Shown in pieces: positions 1 to 10,535 of a DNA stretch of 64,000 nt. The position numbers were made by a program, and so were the translations under genes. Every line of letters begins with the position of its first letter. Position 1 is the first letter of the stretch. The DNA comes from Akkermansia muciniphila (GTDB lineage: Bacteria > Verrucomicrobiota > Verrucomicrobiia > Verrucomicrobiales > V1-33), in contig CAMAUV010000009.1 in assembly GCA_945861415.1 (NCBI GenBank), forward strand, positions 28,363 through 92,362, given 5' to 3'. The notes beneath the pieces were generated by a model. That model was not told the DNA's origin. It saw only the letters and a program-made list of their open reading frames with translations, and made no database searches.

Positions 1-497
1 CCCAGATTACCGTCCATCTCGGTGACACCGGCGCTGGTCCCCAACACCGCGACGAGATGCCCGCCGGCCGAAGTTCCCCACACCACGATGCGCTCCGCAT
101 CCAGCTCGTATTCCTCAGCGTTGGCTTTGATCCAGCGGATGGCCGCCTTGCAGTCGTGAATTTGCGCCGGCCATTTCGCTTCTTGACTCAAGCGATAGCC
201 GACACTGACTCCGGCACAGGTTCCCTGCGCAGCAAATCGTATTACCTGCCCGCGTCCCTGCTCTTTGCTGCCCGCCTGCCATGCGCCACCGTGAACAAAG
301 ACCAGCACTGGCAGCTTTTTCCCCGCCTCCCTGTTCTTTGGCAGAAATATATCCAGCAGCTGGCGCACATTCTCCGTGGTGGCATAGGGCATGTCCAGTT
401 TTGCATCTACCGATAGCGGAATCGCCGGCCCGGGACGCTGGGCGCGGAGATTGGAGCAAAAAGACAGGAGAACGAGGGGGACAATAGAGCGGTTCAT
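1..497 (-). CDS. Secreted alpha/beta-hydrolase esterase (BD-FAE/HSL type), C-terminus cut off by window edge
   Basis: The reading frame starts at ATG 497 and runs off the left edge, giving 165 codons. An N-terminal signal peptide (MNRSIVPLVLLSFCSNLRA) suggests export. The oxyanion-hole motif HGGAW and the nucleophile-elbow motif GTSAGGHL are both visible in the right order, with the linking segment QIHDCKAAIRWIKANA typical of carboxylesterases of the BD-FAE/hormone-sensitive-lipase group. The catalytic Asp and His would lie beyond the edge. Family members hydrolyse short-chain esters, often acetyl or feruloyl groups on plant polysaccharides; the substrate here cannot be told. No neighbour within 180 bp shares an obvious role. 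Confidence 0.85.
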   Translation of the reverse strand, partial: MNRSIVPLVLLSFCSNLRAQRPGPAIPLSVDAKLDMPYATTENVRQLLDIFLPKNREAGKKLPVLVFVHGGAWQAGSKEQGRGQVIRFAAQGTCAGVSVGYRLSQEAKWPAQIHDCKAAIRWIKANAEEYELDAERIVVWGTSAGGHLVAVLGTSAGVTEMDGNL

Positions 498-680
498 ATC
501 GAAATGGTGGTGACGGTAACTGATGAGTTCTAAGCAGAAGCCGCGGTTACATCGGCAGGAACTGAACCTTTCGATGAGGCGTTTCCACCTTCACCCGTGC
601 TAAACCGCACGCAGCCCGGCTGTCCAGCATAACCATGCGGTCAATTCCGGCACCTTGCTCAGCGACAAGTGGACATTCGC

Positions 681-1595
681 TCAGACGTCGTCCACAGCAG
701 GCAGCCACGGTCGAAATTCCGGCGGGATGGGGGCCTCAAAGACAAGACGCCGATCGGTCTCGGGGTGGTCAAATCCGAGCGTGCGCGCGTGCAGCATCAG
801 ACGGCTGGTGCGCGTTTGGCGGCTGGTGCGGGCGTAAATTTCATCACCCAGAAGTGGATGGCCAAGGTGACGCATATGTACGCGGATCTGATGCGTTCGC
901 CCGGTATGCAGCGTGCATCGCACGAGCGAATCACTGCCGGTGATGTGGAGGACTTCGTAGTCGGTTACAGCGTGCTTGCCTGCGGGCGGGGGCACCACGG
1001 CCATGCGCAGGCGGTCGTGGGGATCGCGGGCGATGTGCGTTTCCACCGTGCCACTGCGCTGGGCCGGGATACCCTGCACGACTGCGAGGTAAACTTTTTC
1101 CACGCTGCGCCCGGCGAACTGCTCGGTGAGACTGTGGTGTGCGGCATCGGTGCGGGCCACAACGAGGCAGCCGCTCGTTTCCTTATCCAACCGGTGCACA
1201 ATGCCGGGCCGGGCCACACCGCCGATGCTGCTCAGCCCGCCGAACCGGTGGAGTAGCGCATTGACGACCGTGCCGTCTTCATTGCCGTGGGCGGGATGGA
1301 CGACCATACCGCAGGCCTTATTCAGCACGGCAAGGTGGGCGTCTTCATAGAGCACCTCCAGCGGGAGATCCTGCGGCTGGGCCTCCGCGGGTTTGTCCGG
1401 CGGAATGGTCCCGCTGATAGCATCCCCGGACTCGACGTCGGCACTGGCCTTGGTCGCGCGGCCATTCACGGTGACATGCCCCTCTTTGATCAGGGCTTGA
1501 ATTCGTGAGCGGGAGAGATCGGGCAGACGGGCCGCCAGAAATTTGTCGAGCCGCCCGCCCCGCTCCGTTGCTTCGGCGGTGAAAGTGAAATCCAT
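681..1595 (-). CDS. rluD: RluD-type 23S rRNA pseudouridine synthase
   Basis: The protein has 304 residues. An S4 RNA-binding domain (about residues 13-60, with RLDKFLAARL and IKEGHVTVNG) is followed by the RluA-family catalytic domain. The signature HRLDKETSG puts the catalytic Asp at residue 137, and the late motif TGRTHQIRVHM is intact. The S4 domain and length match RluD/RluC-type enzymes that isomerise uridines of large-subunit rRNA; the exact target site is inferred only from the family. A second RluA-type synthase without S4 domain lies near 60.4-61.0 kb. The gene is divergent from the AIM24-type gene, with about 100 bp between the two starts. Confidence 0.9.
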   Translation of the reverse strand: MDFTFTAEATERGGRLDKFLAARLPDLSRSRIQALIKEGHVTVNGRATKASADVESGDAISGTIPPDKPAEAQPQDLPLEVLYEDAHLAVLNKACGMVVHPAHGNEDGTVVNALLHRFGGLSSIGGVARPGIVHRLDKETSGCLVVARTDAAHHSLTEQFAGRSVEKVYLAVVQGIPAQRSGTVETHIARDPHDRLRMAVVPPPAGKHAVTDYEVLHITGSDSLVRCTLHTGRTHQIRVHMRHLGHPLLGDEIYARTSRQTRTSRLMLHARTLGFDHPETDRRLVFEAPIPPEFRPWLPAVDDV

Positions 1596-1698
1596 TTGTA
1601 TCTCTGCGGCGCGCTGGGTGTGATTTCAAGGCGAGTCTCCCGCTTGCTCCCTAAGGATGTTCTGTGCATAGGCAGCATGAATTCCACTTACCTGACCT

Positions 1699-2688
1699 AT
1701 GGCACAAATCTACTACTCCGGCCCCAACCGCCAGCCTGTTATCGTTGATGACACAGAAATTCCCGCCCTTGTCGCGAATGGTAGAGTCAATGCCGGCACG
1801 CTGGTATGGATGAATGGAATGGCGGACTGGAAACCTCTGAAGGATGTCCGGCCTGATTTGTTGAGCGCACCTGCCGCACTTGCCGGAACTGGGCCTCCGC
1901 CCCCACCGCGCAAGTCCCATGAGATCGACTACAAGCTCTTTGGCGAAGAGATGCAGATCGTGGAAATAGAACTCGACCCGGGGGAAACCGTGATCGCGGA
2001 AGCCGGGGCTATGAATTACATGGATCAGGGCATCAAGTTTGAGACGAAAATGGGCGATGGATCGAACCCGAAGAGCGGCTTCTGGGATAAGATGAAGCAG
2101 GTTGGGAGTCGGGTGTTCACTGGGGAGTCGCTGTTCATGACCCACTTCACCAATCACGCTACGGGCAAACAGTCCGTGGCTTTTGCCGCGCCGTATCCGG
2201 GAAAGATCATCCCCATCGAGTTGAACCAGTACAACGGCGAACTGCTCTGTCAGAAAGACGCGTTTCTCTGTGCTGCCATGGGCACAAAGGTGGGCATCGC
2301 ATTCGCGCAAAAGCTGGGTGTGGGCCTTTTCGGTGGTGAAGGATTCATCCTGCAAAAACTCAATGGCGACGGACGGGCATTCATCCACGTGGGCGGTACG
2401 GTGATCAAAAAGGAACTGCGCGGGGAAATGCTGCTCGTAGATACGGGCTGCCTTGCGGCATTCACGCAGGGCATTGAATACAACATTCAGCGTGCCGGAA
2501 ATCTAAAGAGCATGGTGTTTGGCGGTGAGGGGCTCTTCCTTGCGACTCTGCGGGGATACGGTACCGTTTGGATTCAGAGCCTGCCCTTCGTTCGTCTTGC
2601 GGGTCGCATCCTCGCGAACCAAACGGGAGCCGCAAGTAGCGACAGCGGATCGCTCCTCGGTGGACTGGGGAATTTGTTCGGCGATTGA
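1699..2688 (+). CDS. GYF_2 domain plus AIM24-family protein
   Basis: The protein has 329 residues. The first ~55 residues ([11 protein letters not shown], then [13 protein letters not shown]) form a GYF_2 (DUF4339) domain, a short module thought to bind proline-rich peptides or partner proteins. A proline-rich linker (PPPPPRK) leads into an AIM24/TIGR00266-type beta-rich domain (about residues 75-310) with [19 protein letters not shown] and two GGEG turns. AIM24 proteins form a beta-sandwich of unknown biochemical role; the yeast namesake is mitochondrial. The C-terminus is Gly/Ser-rich and may be flexible. The start ATG follows the divergent promoter region without a clear Shine-Dalgarno sequence. 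The family call is secure, the function unknown. Confidence 0.85.
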   Translation: MAQIYYSGPNRQPVIVDDTEIPALVANGRVNAGTLVWMNGMADWKPLKDVRPDLLSAPAALAGTGPPPPPRKSHEIDYKLFGEEMQIVEIELDPGETVIAEAGAMNYMDQGIKFETKMGDGSNPKSGFWDKMKQVGSRVFTGESLFMTHFTNHATGKQSVAFAAPYPGKIIPIELNQYNGELLCQKDAFLCAAMGTKVGIAFAQKLGVGLFGGEGFILQKLNGDGRAFIHVGGTVIKKELRGEMLLVDTGCLAAFTQGIEYNIQRAGNLKSMVFGGEGLFLATLRGYGTVWIQSLPFVRLAGRILANQTGAASSDSGSLLGGLGNLFGD

Positions 2689-2736
2689 GCCTGCCATCGC
2701 CACGGAAGCCCCCACCGCTTCTCGCCGCCGCTCACT

Positions 2737-3214
2737 ATGTCATGGGGTGCGATGATTGTTAAATCCGCAGAGACTCAGGCCCCGATCGGCGGCTTTGAAG
2801 AACTGGCCGGAATGATTACAGACTTCTGGGAAACGGACGAATCCCTGCCGCGCGAAAATTTTCCCCTTTGCCGTCCAGTCCACTTGCGGGGCAGCGGCTG
2901 CCGCATGGAGTCCAAGCTGCAGACGGCCGAAAAGATGGAGCGGATTCAGGAGAAACTAAAGCAGGAGGACAGTGGGAACCCAATTCAGCTTGAGGAATTG
3001 CTCTCGTGGGATCTCCGGGCCCGGCGGAGGAAGTGGTGGCCATTCTTTTCTCCATCAAAGGCGGCGGCGATCTGGCCGGGGATTTGGCGAATTCTTGCCT
3101 GCTGCACGACTCGTTTTAATCTACTTCCTGACCATGGAAACGATCGATCGGGAGGCTCCCGGCCGGGAATCCTATCATAAGTGGCAGGGGTTTCGGGATC
3201 ATCTTGGGGAGTGA
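2737..3214 (+). pseudogene. Decayed or doubtful ORF between AIM24 gene and mreB
   Basis: An open frame from ATG 2737 gives a plausible start (EELAGMITDFWETDESLP, then EKMERIQEKLKQED), but becomes implausible (Trp/Cys/Arg-rich) after about position 3010. Protein-like sequence then appears in the other two frames: AEEVVAILFSIKGGGDLAG up to a stop near 3117, then FLTMETIDREAPGRESYHKW up to the stop at 3214. This reads like one gene broken by at least two frameshifts. I recognise no family. The alternative is noncoding DNA with chance open frames. Confidence 0.3.
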
Positions 3215-3238
3215 ATTCCGGCGACGGCCTCAGGCTTT

Positions 3239-3258
3239 AGCGGCCCGCCGGGGCCGCT
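3239..3258. repeat. Perfect 8-bp inverted repeat upstream of mreB
   Basis: Arms AGCGGCCC and GGGCCGCT flank a 4-base GCCG loop. No T-run follows on either strand, so it is not a canonical intrinsic terminator. It separates the decayed ORF from the mreB leader. A second, weaker inverted repeat (CTTCCCC at 3289-3295 and GGGGAAG at 3308-3314) lies further into the 270-bp leader. No convincing sigma-70 promoter was found in the leader. Confidence 0.5.
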
Positions 3259-3405
3259 GGGTAATTCCCTGACGCAAGGAAAAATTATCTTCCCCTTGAC
3301 CATGCACGGGGAAGGCCGTCTCGTTAATTTGGTTTCCAGCCCCGCGCTGAGGGGTGTGCCCCTCCCGTTTTAGTGCTTAATCCACTGAAAATCAAGGCAC
3401 CCTAG

Positions 3406-4542
<1,137 letters not shown>

Positions 4543-4646
4543 CACTTTTCACCTGCATCCCCCGCCGTTATGACTGAGAGCCTGCAAATCACCTGCCTAG
4601 AGCCGGTTTGCTTGAACTCATTGCCCACCGGGGGTGCGCCGATGCA

Positions 4647-5519
4647 ATGAAGAAGCTGAATTTGCTTGCGCTGGCGTTGTTCGTGGCAGCCCTTGGTTGG
4701 GTCTACACGTTTAACAACGATATCACGCGCACTATTCAGAACCGCATCAGCGCATTCTTCGCCGCGTTTAAAAAGACAGGTGCCAGTGCTCAAGACGCGA
4801 TCACCGGGGCCAGCGAGGCAAAGATGACGTCGGAGCAGCTCCGCGCCCTCAATAACAAGCTAGCCATTGAGAATGCGGAACTAAAAATCTACCGCTCGCA
4901 GGTGGAGAGCCTTCAGGGCGAAGTGAAGCGGCTCAGCGAACTGCTGAAATTCGATGAGCGAAGTCCGCTCGCCCTCATTCCGGCCAAGATCATCGTGCGC
5001 AAAGTGAGTGCATGGCACCACGGAGCCACCATTGACCGCGGCAGCCGCCACGGCATCCAAGCGGGCAGCCCCATCGTGGTGCCGGTGAGACCGCGCCCGG
5101 ACGCGCCTGAGCAGCCCGCGCTGGTGGGCCGCATTCTGCGCATTGGTGAAAATGAGAGCGAAATACTCTTCATCACTGATGAGCTTTGCAAAGTTTCTGG
5201 CCGGGTGGAGGGCAGTGTCTTCAAGGGTATCCTCGAAGGCGTGCGCGTCTCCACCTCCCGCCGCCCTGAACTGCGTCTGCGCTATCTTTCCCGTGAAGCC
5301 ACCGTGGAAAAAGAGCGCCTTGTCTATTCTTCTGATACTACCAACCGCTTTCCTCCCGACATTCTGCTTGGGACCGTTGTCGATTTCCGGCCGGGCGATG
5401 CTTCCAGCGAGGCCATCGTCGAGCCGGCCGCAAATCTAGATGATTTGCCCTATGTCTTCGTGCTGGAGCAGAAAGTGGAGGCCAAATCCGCCCCGCCACC
5501 GCCTGCGGACCCGCCATGA
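4647..5519 (+). CDS. mreC: Rod shape-determining protein MreC
   Basis: The product has 290 residues when begun at ATG 4647 (MKKLNLLALALFVAALGWVY). A longer in-frame start at 4608 would add 13 polar residues before the membrane helix and is less likely. One N-terminal transmembrane helix is followed by a coiled-coil stretch (SEQLRALNNKLAIENAELK, then LQGEVKRLSELLKF) and the periplasmic beta-domain (VRKVSAWHHGATIDRGSRHG, then GRILRIGENESEILFITD). MreC links MreB to the penicillin-binding protein. The C-terminal end is proline-rich. The stop codon overlaps the mreD start. Confidence 0.93.
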   Translation: MKKLNLLALALFVAALGWVYTFNNDITRTIQNRISAFFAAFKKTGASAQDAITGASEAKMTSEQLRALNNKLAIENAELKIYRSQVESLQGEVKRLSELLKFDERSPLALIPAKIIVRKVSAWHHGATIDRGSRHGIQAGSPIVVPVRPRPDAPEQPALVGRILRIGENESEILFITDELCKVSGRVEGSVFKGILEGVRVSTSRRPELRLRYLSREATVEKERLVYSSDTTNRFPPDILLGTVVDFRPGDASSEAIVEPAANLDDLPYVFVLEQKVEAKSAPPPPADPP

Positions 5520-6124
5520 TGATCTTCGTCCTCTTGCTTTTCATACTCTCCGGCTTCGGCTTTGTGGTGCAGGATTTTATTCCCTCCATCGACTGGGCAT
5601 GGCATGCGCGCATCTTCATCGTGCCGGTCATCTTTTTTGCATGCGCCATCAGTCTGCCGTATCCGGTGATGCTGCTGTTTGCGTTCGCCACGGGTTTTGT
5701 GTGGGATGCGCTGAATCATGTCTCCTTGCAGTTTCCGGATGTCGCACGGGTAGCCATTGAAGTGGGAGCTGTGCCGCCAGGGGCCGGGGCTCCGTTTGGC
5801 TTCACGATTTTCCTCTACGGGCTGCTTGGCTCTCTCATGCACGGCATCCGTCCCCTCTTCCGCCGCGGGCGCTGGGAACTGCCGGTGCTCATGACCGGAG
5901 CGGGAACCTTTCTGCTTCTCACTCTCGATTACGTCTTTATCAATTTCCGCCGCGGCGGCTTCCATTTTCCGCTGGAGGTCTGGCATCACATCGGAGCCAC
6001 CGCCGTCCTGTCCATGATCGTCGCCCCCTTCGTTTTCCTTCTTATCAACTGGCTCGCCAAAATCAGCGGATACAGCATCCGCTACGAAGGCCTGAGCCGC
6101 CGTCGCTGGTCTCTCCCCAAATGA
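5516..6124 (+). CDS. mreD: MreD-like membrane protein of the elongasome
   Basis: The protein has 202 residues and several hydrophobic helices (FVLLLFILSGFGFVV, IVPVIFFACAISLPYPVML, LMTGAGTFLLLTLDYVFI and AVLSMIVAPFVFLLINWLA). MreD sequences diverge quickly, so the call rests on the membrane topology and on its place between mreC and the PBP2 gene. The start overlaps the mreC stop (ATGA) and its own stop overlaps the mrdA start, which indicates translational coupling. A second ATG three bases downstream is an equally possible start. Confidence 0.8.
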   Translation: MMIFVLLLFILSGFGFVVQDFIPSIDWAWHARIFIVPVIFFACAISLPYPVMLLFAFATGFVWDALNHVSLQFPDVARVAIEVGAVPPGAGAPFGFTIFLYGLLGSLMHGIRPLFRRGRWELPVLMTGAGTFLLLTLDYVFINFRRGGFHFPLEVWHHIGATAVLSMIVAPFVFLLINWLAKISGYSIRYEGLSRRRWSLPK

Positions 6125-8448
6125 ACTACAGCCCTCGCCTCCGCCTTCTCCTGCTTGCCGTCGTTATCGTCGCCGGTTTCTTCGCGCTGTTTTACCGTCT
6201 CTGGTATCTCCAGATCGAACAGCAGGAGCACTACATGGCCCAGCAGCCGGAAACCGATACGGCGCAACAGCGCGTGCCCGGCACCCGCGGAAACCTTCGT
6301 GACCGTACCGGTAGTTTTTATTTCGCCCGCAATGAGACCAGCATAGAGATTGGCATCAATCTGCGGGCGGTGGAACTAGCATGGTACGAAAAGCATCGAC
6401 TGGATCTGCGCAAAAAGGATTTCGTTAAACCCATGCGTCCCTATGGGCCAAAAGCCGTGGAGGGGCTCGACATCATTGCTGTGCTCAACGAGATCGTCTT
6501 TGAGCCGCTCAATAATCTGAGGCTTTACAAAGTGCCCGCTACGGACGCCGCGAAGCGAAAACAGGAGCAGTCCATCATTCTCTCCTACATGTCCAACAAG
6601 GGGGTCATTCCTTTCCCTTATGAGAAAGATCTTCTGCAGGGGGACGATGAAAGCTTTCGCCGTTTTACCGCCTACGTAGAGAACGCCCCCAGCATTCCCG
6701 GCCTCACCATTACGGAGCGGCCCAAGCGCCGCTATCCCATGAAAGCGATGGCTGGACATCTCGTGGGCTACATTCAGGAGAACCGCGATGTCCTGCCTGA
6801 TGAGGAAAAGGCAGCCATGGACAAAGCAATTGCGAAAGCCGCGGCCGCCGACAAGCCGCGGCCGCAGTTCTACTTCGAAGCGGACGACATCGGCGTGTCC
6901 GGTTTGGAGGAATCTCAGAATGAAAAACTGCGCGGCAAACCCGGCGAGCGCACATGGTTGGTGAACGAACATGGACGGCTCACGGAGGAAATCCGCGAAT
7001 TGCGCCGCGATCCTCTGCCCGGCGCGGATGTTTTTCTGACGATCGATGCTAGGATGCAATACATCGCCGAGATGGCGCTGCGCGATTCCAAAGCCGGACG
7101 CGCGGCTGCTGTGGTCATGCATCCTAACACTGGTGAGGTGCTGGCTATGGCATCGCTGCCTTCTTATGACCCATCCATGTTTCTTCCTCCTAAGGACAAT
7201 GACGCGATCAATGCCCTCTACGATAAGGAATCCCCATTCCCACCAGCCTCACTGCCACTGGCGCTTCGTGCAGACACTCCCGGCTCGGCATTCAAACTGA
7301 TGGTGGCGCTGGCGGCTTCCATGTCCGGGAAGCCGGTCATTCGCTCCTACGGCTGCAACGGCGGTATTCTTTTCGGCAATAAAGTGGTCAGGTGCATGGG
7401 GACTCATGGCTCGCTGGGGCTGGCGGATGCTGTCAAGAAATCCTGCAATTGCTACTTTATGCAGCTCTCCATGGCTGCGAAGATCGAGAACCTGCAGGAA
7501 GTCACAAAGCTGTTCCATTTTGGCCAGCAGGACTTCCCCATGGGGAGCGGTATTGAAGTGCCCGGAATGGAGGGCAATGGCCGCCTCTACAGCCAGTCAG
7601 GCCGGTTCACTCAGACAGACACCGCCCTCGCTGGGATTGGTCAGGGACCGATCAACGTCACTCCCCTGCAACTGGCGATGCTGGCTTCCGCCATTGGCAA
7701 CGGCGGCAAGATCTATCAGCCGACGCTGATTCACCATTTTGAAGAGCATCAGTATGACCGCGACAGCCGCCGCCAGAAGGTAATCACCGAGTTCAAACCT
7801 AAGCTGCTGGCCGATCTGATCAGTATGGGGGTCAAGCCACTCGACCTCGAAGAAATGCAACTGGGCATGTGGAAGGTCGTCAACGAGCAGGGCGGCACGG
7901 CCATTGCGCGGGCCAAATCTACTATGGTGGTCATCGCCGGGAAAACCAGTACCGCTCAGCGAAAACTAAACGGCAAGGATGATGACCGCGTGTGGTTCAT
8001 GGCGTATGCTCCTGCTGACAAGCCGACCATCGCTGTCGCCGTCATGGTCATTAACGGGAAAGCCGGAGGCCGTGTTGCAGCACCTATTGCCAAGCGGATC
8101 ATTGAGCAGTGCATTGGTCTTGATGCCGGCACTTATCATGTAAAGCCTTACGCACTGGACCCGGCTAAGGGCGGTTACAATTACCTCGATGAAGTCGTCT
8201 TCGAGGGAGATAATGTTCCGAGCAATTCAGACGAACCGGAAACCGCCGAAGGCACCGGAGAGGATTCCGCTGACACGGAGCCCGTTGCCGTGGCGCCCGG
8301 ACCCAAAATCATGGCACCTAAGGCTGAAGTAGTCCCCGAAGATGATGCGACAGTAATGATTCGTCGGGTGCTGGAGCCTGTGAAATTCCGCCTTAAAACC
8401 GATCCCCCCAACCCGTCTGCGATAACCCCTGCGACAAAGACGAACTAA
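6121..8448 (+). CDS. mrdA: Penicillin-binding protein 2 (elongasome transpeptidase)
   Basis: The protein has 775 residues, longer than E. coli PBP2 because of an acidic, Pro-rich tail after about residue 690. A single N-terminal transmembrane helix precedes the dimerisation region and the transpeptidase domain. The catalytic SxxK is SAFK (Ser389, Lys392) and the SxN is SCN (441-443). The third motif reads KTS (608-610) in AGKTSTAQ, whereas almost all members have KTG. MreB, MreC and MreD lie directly upstream and their genes are coupled to this one, so the protein should cross-link peptidoglycan during side-wall elongation. No rodA (the SEDS glycosyltransferase partner) follows, which is unusual for this operon. 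Confidence 0.93.
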   Translation: MNYSPRLRLLLLAVVIVAGFFALFYRLWYLQIEQQEHYMAQQPETDTAQQRVPGTRGNLRDRTGSFYFARNETSIEIGINLRAVELAWYEKHRLDLRKKDFVKPMRPYGPKAVEGLDIIAVLNEIVFEPLNNLRLYKVPATDAAKRKQEQSIILSYMSNKGVIPFPYEKDLLQGDDESFRRFTAYVENAPSIPGLTITERPKRRYPMKAMAGHLVGYIQENRDVLPDEEKAAMDKAIAKAAAADKPRPQFYFEADDIGVSGLEESQNEKLRGKPGERTWLVNEHGRLTEEIRELRRDPLPGADVFLTIDARMQYIAEMALRDSKAGRAAAVVMHPNTGEVLAMASLPSYDPSMFLPPKDNDAINALYDKESPFPPASLPLALRADTPGSAFKLMVALAASMSGKPVIRSYGCNGGILFGNKVVRCMGTHGSLGLADAVKKSCNCYFMQLSMAAKIENLQEVTKLFHFGQQDFPMGSGIEVPGMEGNGRLYSQSGRFTQTDTALAGIGQGPINVTPLQLAMLASAIGNGGKIYQPTLIHHFEEHQYDRDSRRQKVITEFKPKLLADLISMGVKPLDLEEMQLGMWKVVNEQGGTAIARAKSTMVVIAGKTSTAQRKLNGKDDDRVWFMAYAPADKPTIAVAVMVINGKAGGRVAAPIAKRIIEQCIGLDAGTYHVKPYALDPAKGGYNYLDEVVFEGDNVPSNSDEPETAEGTGEDSADTEPVAVAPGPKIMAPKAEVVPEDDATVMIRRVLEPVKFRLKTDPPNPSAITPATKTN

Positions 8449-8499
8449 ACCAATTCACCGGCTGCCCAGCGGCCACCTAACCATTTAACCATTCAACAC

Positions 8500-10107
8500 A
8501 TGCCACTAGCAAACGTGATTAAAAAAATACGCAGACTTTTTGGAGCGAGTACTAACTTCAATGAAGGGTTCCGCATCGTCGTCAATACCGAGAGACTTGA
8601 GCAGCGCGTCGCCGTCGTGGAAAACGGGATGCTTGAGGAATACACCATTGAGCGCACCGGCACGCAGCACATCGTCGGCAGCATTTATAAAGGCCGCGTC
8701 CGCAATATTGAGCAGGGCCTCAAAGCCATGTTCGTGGACATCGGTCTTGAGAAGAATGCTTTCCTGCATTTCTGGGATGCCATTCCCGCCGCCGACAATG
8801 AAGAGGACGGTGGGGGTGACATCGAGCACATCGACCGTGGCAGAAAAGCCAAAGTAACAAAGAAGAAGATCACCGCCAAGGATATTCCTGGACTTTATCC
8901 GGTGGGCGCGGAAATTCTCGTGCAGGTCACCAAGGGCCCCATCGGCAACAAAGGCCCGCGGGTGACGACGAATATTTCTCTGCCCGGGCGCTTCCTCGTG
9001 CTGATGCCGCTCAATGACATGTTCGGCATCAGTCGGAAGATCGACGAACCCAAGGAGCGCGACCGCCTGCGCAAGATTCTCCGCAAGCTGAACTTGCCGG
9101 ACGGCATGGGCGTCATCATGCGCACCGTCTGTCAGGGGAAGCGTGCGCGTTATTTCGTGCGCGACCTTGCCATGCTCGTGAAGCAATGGAATGAGATCAG
9201 CCAAAAGAGCGAGAGCCGTCAGGCCCCCGTGTGCGCCTTTCAGGAGCCGGATCTTGTGGAGCGCACCGTGCGCGACTTTCTCACCGAGGAAGTGGATGAA
9301 GTCATTTGCGACGATGAAGCCACCACCGAACGCATGCGCAAACTGGTTGGCCTTATCAGCCGCCGCAGCAAGAAGGGCATTCACTGGGTGCAGAGCAACG
9401 AGCCCATCTTCGAGCGGCTGGGTATTCAAAAGCAGATCGACAATGCCTTCCACCGTCAGGTCTGGCTCAAGTGCGGCGGCTACATTGTCATTGATGAAAC
9501 CGAAGCGCTCATCGCTATCGACGTGAATACCGGGCGCAACAAAGGCAGCGATGATCTGGAGAAGACCATTCTCGTCACCAACCTTGAAGCTGCTGAGGAA
9601 GTTGCCCGCCAGCTCCGCCTGCGCAACATGGGCGGACTCATTGTGGTGGACTTCATCGACATGAAACACCGCCGCGATCAGATGGCCGTGTCTAAGATGA
9701 TGAAGGACAAAATGCGGCGCGACAAAGCCAAAGTGCAGGTCCTGCCAATTTCATCGCTGGGGCTCATGGAAATGACTCGCCAGCGCCTCCACGAAAGCCT
9801 GAGCACAGCGGTCTATGACGACTGCCCGACGTGCAATGGACAGGGTCGCCTCAAGTCCACCGAAACCGTGAGCGTGGAACTGCAGCGCCGCCTCACCAGC
9901 ATCCTCCAGCGCTATCCGGACAGCGACCACGACATCATGATCACGGTGAGCCCCGAGGTCATGCACCGCCTGCGCACCAAGGATGAGCAACTGCTGGTGG
10001 AAATGGAGCGCAAGCATCACGGTCGCTTGAGCTTCCGCGTGGATCCGGCCTTGCACCGGGAAACTGTGTTGATCACGAATGCGCAAACCGGCAAGGACAT
10101 GAAGTAA
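8500..10107 (+). CDS. rng: Ribonuclease E/G family endoribonuclease
   Basis: The protein has 535 residues, matching RNase G or a short RNase E without the long scaffold tail. An S1 RNA-binding domain (GSIYKGRVRNIEQGLKAMF onwards) is extended by a lysine-rich insertion. The catalytic core has the two metal-binding aspartates in ALIAIDVNTGRN and GGLIVVDFIDMKHRRDQ. The zinc-link motif CPTCNGQG sits near residue 445. The family processes rRNA 5' ends and starts mRNA decay. It follows mrdA by 51 bp, probably in the same operon; an mre-rng neighbourhood is also known in E. coli. No Shine-Dalgarno sequence precedes the ATG (ACCATTCAACAC). Confidence 0.95.
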   Translation: MPLANVIKKIRRLFGASTNFNEGFRIVVNTERLEQRVAVVENGMLEEYTIERTGTQHIVGSIYKGRVRNIEQGLKAMFVDIGLEKNAFLHFWDAIPAADNEEDGGGDIEHIDRGRKAKVTKKKITAKDIPGLYPVGAEILVQVTKGPIGNKGPRVTTNISLPGRFLVLMPLNDMFGISRKIDEPKERDRLRKILRKLNLPDGMGVIMRTVCQGKRARYFVRDLAMLVKQWNEISQKSESRQAPVCAFQEPDLVERTVRDFLTEEVDEVICDDEATTERMRKLVGLISRRSKKGIHWVQSNEPIFERLGIQKQIDNAFHRQVWLKCGGYIVIDETEALIAIDVNTGRNKGSDDLEKTILVTNLEAAEEVARQLRLRNMGGLIVVDFIDMKHRRDQMAVSKMMKDKMRRDKAKVQVLPISSLGLMEMTRQRLHESLSTAVYDDCPTCNGQGRLKSTETVSVELQRRLTSILQRYPDSDHDIMITVSPEVMHRLRTKDEQLLVEMERKHHGRLSFRVDPALHRETVLITNAQTGKDMK

Positions 10108-10125
10108 GCAGCCAAATCCTTCGCT

Positions 10126-10535
10126 ATGAAATTCCTCGTGATCTCCCGCAAAGAGGCCGTGACCTGAATTCTGAGCCCGCTGCTGCTCGCGTTTGGGGGC
10201 ATGAGACTGTTTCTGCATCTGGGGCAGGTGCAGCATGTTTATCCCGGCGGGTATCTGGCGCATCATTTGTTGACCGACCGCCTCATCACGATCCCGGCGC
10301 CTTTTGTCCTCACCTTCAGGCCGCGCAGCCGTTTCACCGCTGTGCTATCGGGGCTAGCCCTGCCATGATCCCGGACGAGATCGTCTACCTCGTGGCGACC
10401 AGAGGTTCGGGTGCAGATTACGTCTCGGCGCTCTCGTTGTGCGGGGCGCTGGTATTCATCGCGCTGGGGTTGGCGGCCCTGCCGTTCACTTTTTTGCTGG
10501 GCGGGAGGCGCGGCGGCTGGTCTACAGCTCCTTAG
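10126..10535 (+). pseudogene. Broken small integral membrane protein
   Basis: From ATG 10126 the frame reads MKFLVISRKEAVT, then an in-frame TGA at 10165-10167, then continues openly (PLLLAFGGMRLFLHLGQ, YLAHHLLTDRLITIPAPFVL) to a TGA at 10366. Protein-like sequence continues in a shifted frame starting at ATG 10365 (DEIVYLVATRGSGADYV, then GALVFIALGLAALPFTFLL) and stops at 10535. Taken together this is one membrane protein of about 135 residues with three hydrophobic stretches, damaged by a nonsense codon and a frameshift. No Cys or thioredoxin context surrounds the TGA, so selenocysteine is not suggested here. Its 3' end overlaps the convergent E2 gene by 14 bp. Confidence 0.5.

Noticed and set aside
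3296..3330. Sigma-70 promoter in the mreB leader (TTGACC with a downstream TTAATT)
   Set aside because: The spacing is more than 20 bp and the -10 match is poor.
10165..10167. Second in-frame TGA as possible selenocysteine
   Set aside because: No Cys partner or redox fold surrounds it, and a frameshift follows, so a pseudogene is more likely.
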